A stretch of 8,163 nucleotides of DNA from Bdellovibrio sp. ZAP7 (GTDB lineage: Bacteria > Bacteroidota > Bacteroidia > Flavobacteriales > Flavobacteriaceae), in contig CALPKO020000044.1 in assembly GCA_943324165.2 (NCBI GenBank), forward strand, positions 1-8,163, written 5' to 3'. How positions within the stretch are numbered: position 1 is the stretch's first letter; the number at the start of each line of letters is the position of its first letter. The position numbers and the translations under genes are program-made. Under the pieces are notes generated by a model. It did no database searches, was not told the DNA's origin, and saw only the letters and a program-made list of their open reading frames with translations. Below, in pieces: positions 1-5,200 of the stretch.

Positions 1-24
1 TGCGTACTTAGTCATATTGAACAT
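1..24 (-). CDS. possible start of an unidentified gene, cut by the window edge
   Basis: On the minus strand an ATG at 22-24, nine bases past the hmgA stop, opens a reading frame (MFNMTKYA) that runs off the left edge. A second in-frame ATG at 13-15 would give MTKYA. The tight spacing after hmgA and the same strand suggest an operon partner, which next to hmgA would often be another aromatic amino acid catabolism gene. Only eight codons are visible, so the product cannot be named and even its being a gene is uncertain. Confidence 0.25.
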
Positions 25-33
25 CTCGAAAAA

Positions 34-1188
34 TTATTCTAACCAGCTTTTATAGTACTTTCCATCATCCAATCCCATGGCAAGTTCTGTAACCATTAAA
101 GGGCGAAAAGTATCCACCATAACGGCTAATTCTTGCGTTTCTTTATGGCCGATACTGCGCTCCATGGCTCCAGGCGCTGGCCCATGAGGAATTCCTTTTG
201 GATGTAATGTTATATGGCCTTGCTCAATATTATTTCGTGACATAAAATCGCCATCTACATAATACAAAACCTCATCTGAATCGATATTACTATGATTGTA
301 TGGCGCAGGAATTGATTTTGGATGATAATCGTACAATCTTGGACAAAAAGAACAAACAACAAAAGTGGCTGTTTCAAATGTTTGATGCACAGGTGGCGGC
401 TGATGCACTCGACCAGTAATTGGCTCGAAATTGTGAATCGAAAATCCGTATGGAAAATTGTAGCCATCCCAACCTATTACGTCAAAAGGATGAGTTGCAT
501 AAACAAATTCGTGCATCATTCCTTCTTTCTTTATTTTGATAGTGAAATCACCTTTCTCATCATAAGTTTCTAGTTCGGTTGGCAATTTAAAATCGCGTTC
601 GCAAAATGGGGAATGTTCAAGATGTTGACCTGACTCATTTTTGTAGCGTTTTGGTGTGTAAAATGGCGCAAAACTTTCTACATAGAACAATCGATTCTCT
701 TCAGTGTTGAAATGGATTTGATAAATCATCCCACGTGGAATAATTAGATAATCTCCATATTCAAAATCGATGTTTCCCATCATGGTTTTTAATTTTCCAC
801 TTCCTTTATGGATGAAAATTAATTCGTCAGCATCAGCATTTTTATAGAAATAATCAGTTAGCGATTTTCTTGGTGCAGCTAATCCAATTGTGCAATCTTT
901 ATTAACCAACATTGCTTTTCGTGAATCCAAAAAATCGTCTTCGGATTGAAGTTCAAAACCCTTAAGTAATAATGATTTTATGTTTTTGTCGATTGCAATT
1001 TTTGGTTCAACCGAATAAGATTTTATTATTTCTTTTACCTGCGTTGGTCTGTGCACATGGTACAATAGTGACGAGTGGCCATGAAAACCTTCTGTTCCAA
1101 ACAATTGTTCGTAGTATAACCCACCATTTGGTTTCTCGAATTGCGTGTGCCTTTTTTGAGGAAAATTCCCTAGTTTGTGGTATAACAT
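34..1188 (-). CDS. hmgA: homogentisate 1,2-dioxygenase (short Bacteroidota form)
   Basis: Cytoplasmic non-haem Fe(II) enzyme that opens the ring of homogentisate with O2 to give 4-maleylacetoacetate, the central step of tyrosine and phenylalanine breakdown. The 384-residue product begins MLYHKLGNFPQKRHTQF, followed by GGLYYEQLFGTEGFHGHSS (residues 22-40) and an N-terminal cupin-like half (PRGMIYQIHF, 151-160). The C-terminal half carries the likely active site: HQTFETATF with His268 as candidate general base, YNHSNIDSDE (297-306) with His299 and an acidic ligand, and GIPHGPAPG with His335 as the second His ligand. These correspond by motif, from memory of the human enzyme, to His292, His335/Glu341 and His371. 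The acidic ligand is either Asp305 at the canonical spacing or Glu306 one residue later. At 384 residues it is shorter than the roughly 430-445 of the classical enzymes. The start is chosen because the N-terminus fits the family and the next upstream region is non-coding. It is divergent from pth across 255 bases. Confidence 0.9.
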   Translation of the reverse strand: MLYHKLGNFPQKRHTQFEKPNGGLYYEQLFGTEGFHGHSSLLYHVHRPTQVKEIIKSYSVEPKIAIDKNIKSLLLKGFELQSEDDFLDSRKAMLVNKDCTIGLAAPRKSLTDYFYKNADADELIFIHKGSGKLKTMMGNIDFEYGDYLIIPRGMIYQIHFNTEENRLFYVESFAPFYTPKRYKNESGQHLEHSPFCERDFKLPTELETYDEKGDFTIKIKKEGMMHEFVYATHPFDVIGWDGYNFPYGFSIHNFEPITGRVHQPPPVHQTFETATFVVCSFCPRLYDYHPKSIPAPYNHSNIDSDEVLYYVDGDFMSRNNIEQGHITLHPKGIPHGPAPGAMERSIGHKETQELAVMVDTFRPLMVTELAMGLDDGKYYKSWLE

Positions 1189-1191
1189 TAC

Positions 1192-1219
1192 ATTTTAGAT
1201 TTTAGAATTCAGATTTTAG
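1192..1219. repeat. heptanucleotide tandem repeat (ATTTTAG) next to the hmgA start
   Basis: Four consecutive 7-base units on the plus strand: ATTTTAG (1192-1198), ATTTTAG (1199-1205), the variant AATTCAG (1206-1212) and ATTTTAG (1213-1219). A further degenerate unit, AATAAAC, may follow. Read on the coding strand of hmgA the unit is CTAAAAT, and the array ends three bases before the ATG, so it occupies the place of the ribosome-binding region. It is short and imperfect, so it may be chance in AT-rich DNA. Confidence 0.55.
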
Positions 1220-1383
1220 AATAAACCAATTATCCTGAAAAAATCGCCTAGCAAATATCGTAAAAATTTAATTTTGTGGAAGATTTATTGTGAATTATTT
1301 ATCAAAATTTCATTTTTCTACTTTTAAAACATCATAAATTAATTTTATGAATGATTTAAATCCTATCATTTTAAAAAAAACAC

Positions 1384-1391
1384 TTATTTTG
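1384..1391 (+). promoter_or_regulatory. possible -7 promoter element for pth
   Basis: TTATTTTG matches 7 of 8 positions of the Bacteroidota -7 consensus TAnnTTTG and lies 52 bases before the pth ATG, a reasonable leader length. I see no TTG or TTTG at the expected -33 distance upstream, and in DNA this AT-rich near-matches are frequent, so this is only a candidate. Confidence 0.2.
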
Positions 1392-1443
1392 CATAAACAA
1401 TAAATCGCTTTAGCTTTTTCAAATAAATATTTTAACTTCAAAA

Positions 1444-2010
1444 ATGAATAAATTTTTAATTATCGGATTAGGCAATATTGGCGTGGAATACGTGAATACA
1501 AGACACAATATCGGCTTTAAAATAGTAGATTTTTTGGCACTAAAAGAAACAGTTACTTTTGAAACAGTAAAATTAGGTTCGCTTGCAAAATTCCAGCTCA
1601 AAGGCAGAACTTTTTTGTTATTAAAACCAAACACTTATATGAATTTGAGTGGAAAAGCAGTTCAATATTGGATGGACAAAGAAAACATTCCTATTGAAAA
1701 TTTGCTGGTAATAACCGACGATTTAAATTTGTCTTTTGGCACCATCCGCATAAAACCCAAAGGCAGTGATGGCGGACACAATGGTTTAAAAAATATCAAC
1801 TTGATTTTAAATTCTCAAAATTATGCCCGGTTTAGATTTGGAATTAGTGATGAATTTAAAAAAGGACAACAAATCAATTATGTACTTGGCGAGTGGGACG
1901 ATGCTGAAAAATTAAAATTACCGGAAAGGTTTGAATTAAGTTCGGAGATTATTAAATCGTTTGGTTTGGCTGGTTTAGAAAACACGATGAACACTTTTAA
2001 CGGAAAATAA
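1444..2010 (+). CDS. pth: peptidyl-tRNA hydrolase
   Basis: Cytoplasmic esterase that releases tRNA from peptidyl-tRNAs dropped by stalled ribosomes; generally essential in bacteria. The 188-residue product is of normal length for the bacterial Pth family and begins MNKFLIIGLGNIGVEY. The family's catalytic and substrate-binding residues are all present: Asn11 (GLGN), Tyr16, His21 in TRHNIGF, Asn63 and Asn67 in KPNTYMNLSG, Asp92 in TDDLNL, and His112/Asn113 in GGHNGLKNI. These match Asn10, His20, Asn68, Asp93 and Asn114 of the E. coli enzyme in order and spacing. The ATG at 1444 is chosen because it places the first beta strand and the GLGN motif at the normal distance from the N-terminus. No Shine-Dalgarno sequence is seen before it. 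It is transcribed alone, away from hmgA and towards the large surface-protein gene. The gene is visibly AT-rich, like the intergenic DNA around it. Confidence 0.97.
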   Translation: MNKFLIIGLGNIGVEYVNTRHNIGFKIVDFLALKETVTFETVKLGSLAKFQLKGRTFLLLKPNTYMNLSGKAVQYWMDKENIPIENLLVITDDLNLSFGTIRIKPKGSDGGHNGLKNINLILNSQNYARFRFGISDEFKKGQQINYVLGEWDDAEKLKLPERFELSSEIIKSFGLAGLENTMNTFNGK

Positions 2011-2069
2011 CAATATCGAATCCTTCAACAATACTTGTGCTGCATAACAACTAACTTTTTGATTCTATT

Positions 2070-2147
2070 TTAAGCATTTTCTTCTTCAAAATATTTTTTT
2101 TTCAAAATCAAATATCGTTTTGGAAGTTCTACAATATTCTTGGCCAT
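2070..2147 (-). CDS. possible 25-codon small ORF of unknown function
   Basis: On the minus strand an ATG at 2145-2147 opens a 25-codon frame ending in TAA at 2070-2072. The peptide begins MAKNIVELPKRY and continues into a lysine-rich stretch (three Lys in a row) and a run of three Glu before ending NA. It has no signal peptide or membrane segment and is rich in charged residues (Lys, Arg, Glu). It lies downstream of the surface-protein terminator, so it would need its own promoter: TATGTTTG on the minus strand (2209 to 2202) fits the Bacteroidota -7 consensus exactly, about 55 bases before the ATG, but has no matching -33 element. I do not recognise the peptide. It may be a real small protein, the remnant of a longer gene, or chance. 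Confidence 0.25.
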   Translation of the reverse strand: MAKNIVELPKRYLILKKKYFEEENA

Positions 2148-2201
2148 TTAACTTAAATTATTTCTAATAGATTTAAACTTTCAATTTTTTGGATTACGAA
2201 A

Positions 2202-2209
2202 CAAACATA
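2202..2209 (-). promoter_or_regulatory. perfect match to the Bacteroidota -7 element
   Basis: Read on the minus strand this is TATGTTTG, an exact TAnnTTTG. It directly follows the terminator hairpin and overlaps the end of its T run, and it points at the 25-codon ORF. No TTG is present at the usual -33 distance, where the hairpin arm lies instead, so it may be a chance match. Confidence 0.2.
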
Positions 2210-2241
2210 AAAAAAACAGACTCGAAATGATTTCGAGTCTG
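2209..2241 (-). terminator. intrinsic terminator of the surface-protein gene
   Basis: An 11-base perfect inverted repeat, CAGACTCGAAA (2217-2227) and TTTCGAGTCTG (2231-2241), is closed by a three-base loop. On the minus strand it is followed at once by eight T residues (2216-2209), the classic intrinsic terminator form. It begins 25 bases after the TAG stop of the surface-protein gene. On the plus strand the hairpin is followed by CTTTCAAATTT, a poor U run, so it can only be a weak terminator for pth. Confidence 0.9.
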
Positions 2242-2265
2242 CTTTCAAATTTAAAGAAATAAGTT

Positions 2266-5200
2266 CTACTTCTTAACTAAACGAACTGATTTAGTATTCA
2301 TTCCTTGAGAAACAATTACATTGTAAATACCAGATGAATAATTTTGTCCTAAAGATATGTTTTCGATATCATTAGATTTAACAACTTTATTTTCAATTTG
2401 TCTTCCCATCATGTCAAACACTAAAATTGAAACTGCTTCATCATTGGCACCATTAACTTGTAATTTGAAAGTGCTATTTGAAGGGTTTGGATATGCTACA
2501 AGACTGAAATCTGTATCTTCGACAATTTGTCTTGAATTACCTGAACCTCCTGGCGTCGTTATGTTACATGACACCCCATAGTTCCCGTAAACACCATTTA
2601 CTTTTGCAGCAACGCGAATAGCATAAACTGTACTGGTAGATACAACCACACCAGCTTCTGCAAGCGTAGGGTTATATGATGTAGTGTCAAAAACAGTAAT
2701 TACACCAGCTCTTGTAATCTCAAAACGATAACCTTCTGCACCAGCTATTAACACCGCAGGAATTTTAGTTCCCAATGAGGCTAACGTTATACCGCAAAAA
2801 GTTGGTCTAACTTGCGTTAAAGGTACCGTATTCGCTGTTAAATCTGGCGTTGAGATAGAGCATGCAACTCCATATTCACCCCAAACTCCAGCAATTTTAG
2901 CTTTTGTTTTAACAGAAAAAGAAGTTCCGTAAGTTGCAATAGCTGTATTGGTTAAAAAGAAATAGTAGATTGGCGAATCAACTTCTGTTACAGTAGCTCC
3001 ATTTGTAAGCTCAAAACGGTAAGCTTCCGCCCCGTAAACTAATTCAGAATGAATAGGAGAACCAATACCAGCCAAAGTAGATCCGCACTGACTTGCTCTC
3101 AATTTTGTTGTCGGAACACTGTTACTCGATACAATTGCTGGAGTTGAGACATTACAAGAAGTTCCGTAAGGCCCCCAGTTTCCTCCAAGTTTAGCAGCAA
3201 CCTTAATGCTATAAGTGGTTCCATAAGATATGGTGATTGGTAATTTAGTTAAATTAAAATTATATTTATTTAACTCTAAAGTACTAACTGTTGCTCCATT
3301 TGTAACTTGAAAACGGTACATCGTAGCACCGGTAACAATATCAGCATTAATATTACTATTTAATGCTGCTAAAGTTGAACCACATTGAGTAGATCTAATT
3401 TTCGAAGCTGGAACCCCAGACAATGTTACCAAAGCGGCACCTCTACTTTCACTTTCACAACCGTTCATAGTTTGAGTAGCATAATAAGTTTGCCCAGATA
3501 CTAGCGTAGTACTTGTTGACAATATAGGTCCACCCACAGAACTACTATACCATCTAATTCCTGACCCTATAGCTTGTAAATTAGCTACTGTACTAGTTAA
3601 TGGTAATATTTGTGAAGAAGTTGCAGGTACTGGTGTAGTATTTACCGTTACAACAACTGTATTGCTAGTCGCCGAACTACAAATACCACTAGTAAGTACC
3701 GCTCTGTAATAAGTAGTTGATGTCAATGATCCTGTAAGAAGTAATGATGGAGTTCCAATGTTTGTCCAACCAGTTGATCCGTCTGCTGAATATTGCCACT
3801 GAATAATTCCAGTGTGACCTGTTAAATTTATTACTGTACCGCTACCAGAACAAATAGAAGATGTTTGCGCTGATGCAATTCCAGCAACAGAAAGTGGGTT
3901 AATCGTTACACTTACACCTACTCTTGTACTTTCGAAACCACCAACGGTTTGCGAAGCATAGTAAGTTGCGTTAGATAAAACAGTTGAACTTGAAAGTGGA
4001 GTGCCACCAGTCGATGCTGTGTACCATTGCACTGCTGTTCCTTGCGCTACAAAATCAGCAACCGTTGCGCCGTTACAAAATATTTGATCAGATACTGTCG
4101 GAGGTGCCGGAACAGTTGTAAAACTAGTTTCCACACACCCAATTGCTGAACCAGCAGCATTTTTAGCCAATATCTGAACGTAATAAGTACCAAAAGAAAC
4201 ATTTGTAATGTTGGTAGATGTAAAAGCTGTATTTCCTATAGGAGTTACCGCAGAGTTAGGTGTTGTACTGAAGAAAATATCATAAGATGTTGCAGCACTT
4301 TGTGTTGCATTAACCGCAGGAGCTGACCAAGAAATTGGAACACTTCCGATTGCAACGCCTACTGCTAAATTCGCAGGAGAATTTAGTGTTGTACAACCTG
4401 GAGCGACACTAATAAAAGTAAATGGTCCAGTCCAGTCACTATAAATATTTGATGAAGCATCACATACTGCTCGTACATAAAATTCGTAAGGACTACCAGC
4501 GGTTAAACCAGAAACAGCTAAAGTACCAAAGTTTGGTCCTGATGTTGAAGTAACACCTGGATTTGAAATTACTCCAACCGGAAGTCCTCCTCCAACTTGT
4601 TGAACGTGAACATCCCATTCTGTTTCTACACAACCTTTTTTCCATCCCAAAGTAGCACTTGTTGTTGTAGCAAGAGTTGCCGCTAATGTACTTGGTTTAG
4701 GACAAGGGTCTGCAGCCGTAATCGTTACTAAATAATCTTCTACCTCACCATAATCATTATTTCCACAAGGAGTCATTGCAGATCCTGCTATATTATACAT
4801 TGCTCGGACTCTCAAGCGGTGCACTCCTACTGGAGGTGCACAAGATAAAACGATTGGGAACGAAGCGGATGAACCAAGTACCCCAGGAGACCCACTACCG
4901 GCTACTGGAGTAGAGGTAAAACCTATTCTTTCACTTGGATTAGCAAATACACCATCATCGTTATAATCAATCCATGCAGCATAACTCTCAGGATATTCCC
5001 CAGCAGATACAATACAACTGTAGGAAGCACCTGCTTGCAAAGTTGTTGTTAATGATGGATCGGCAGTGTAATCAGAATAACCATTGCCATTTTGACCTTC
5101 ACCATCATTTCCTGGAACAGGATCGCTCGGACAACCCGTTCCTGAATCATTAACTAAAGTATTTAAAACTACTTTTGCAATTACGTCACCATCAGCACAC

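Noticed and set aside
322..573. Plus-strand open frame of 83 codons opposite hmgA.
   Set aside because: It lies antisense inside a well-supported enzyme gene and its translation shows no recognisable domain or plausible start context.
1252..1259. GATATTTG on the minus strand as an hmgA promoter -7 element.
   Set aside because: It misses the first base of TAnnTTTG and there is no TTG at the proper upstream distance. Matches of this quality are expected by chance here.
2080..2101. A possible pth terminator: ATTTT and AAAAT around CTTCTTC followed by a T run.
   Set aside because: The stem is only five A/T pairs and the T run also encodes the lysines of the small minus-strand frame. It is too weak to call.
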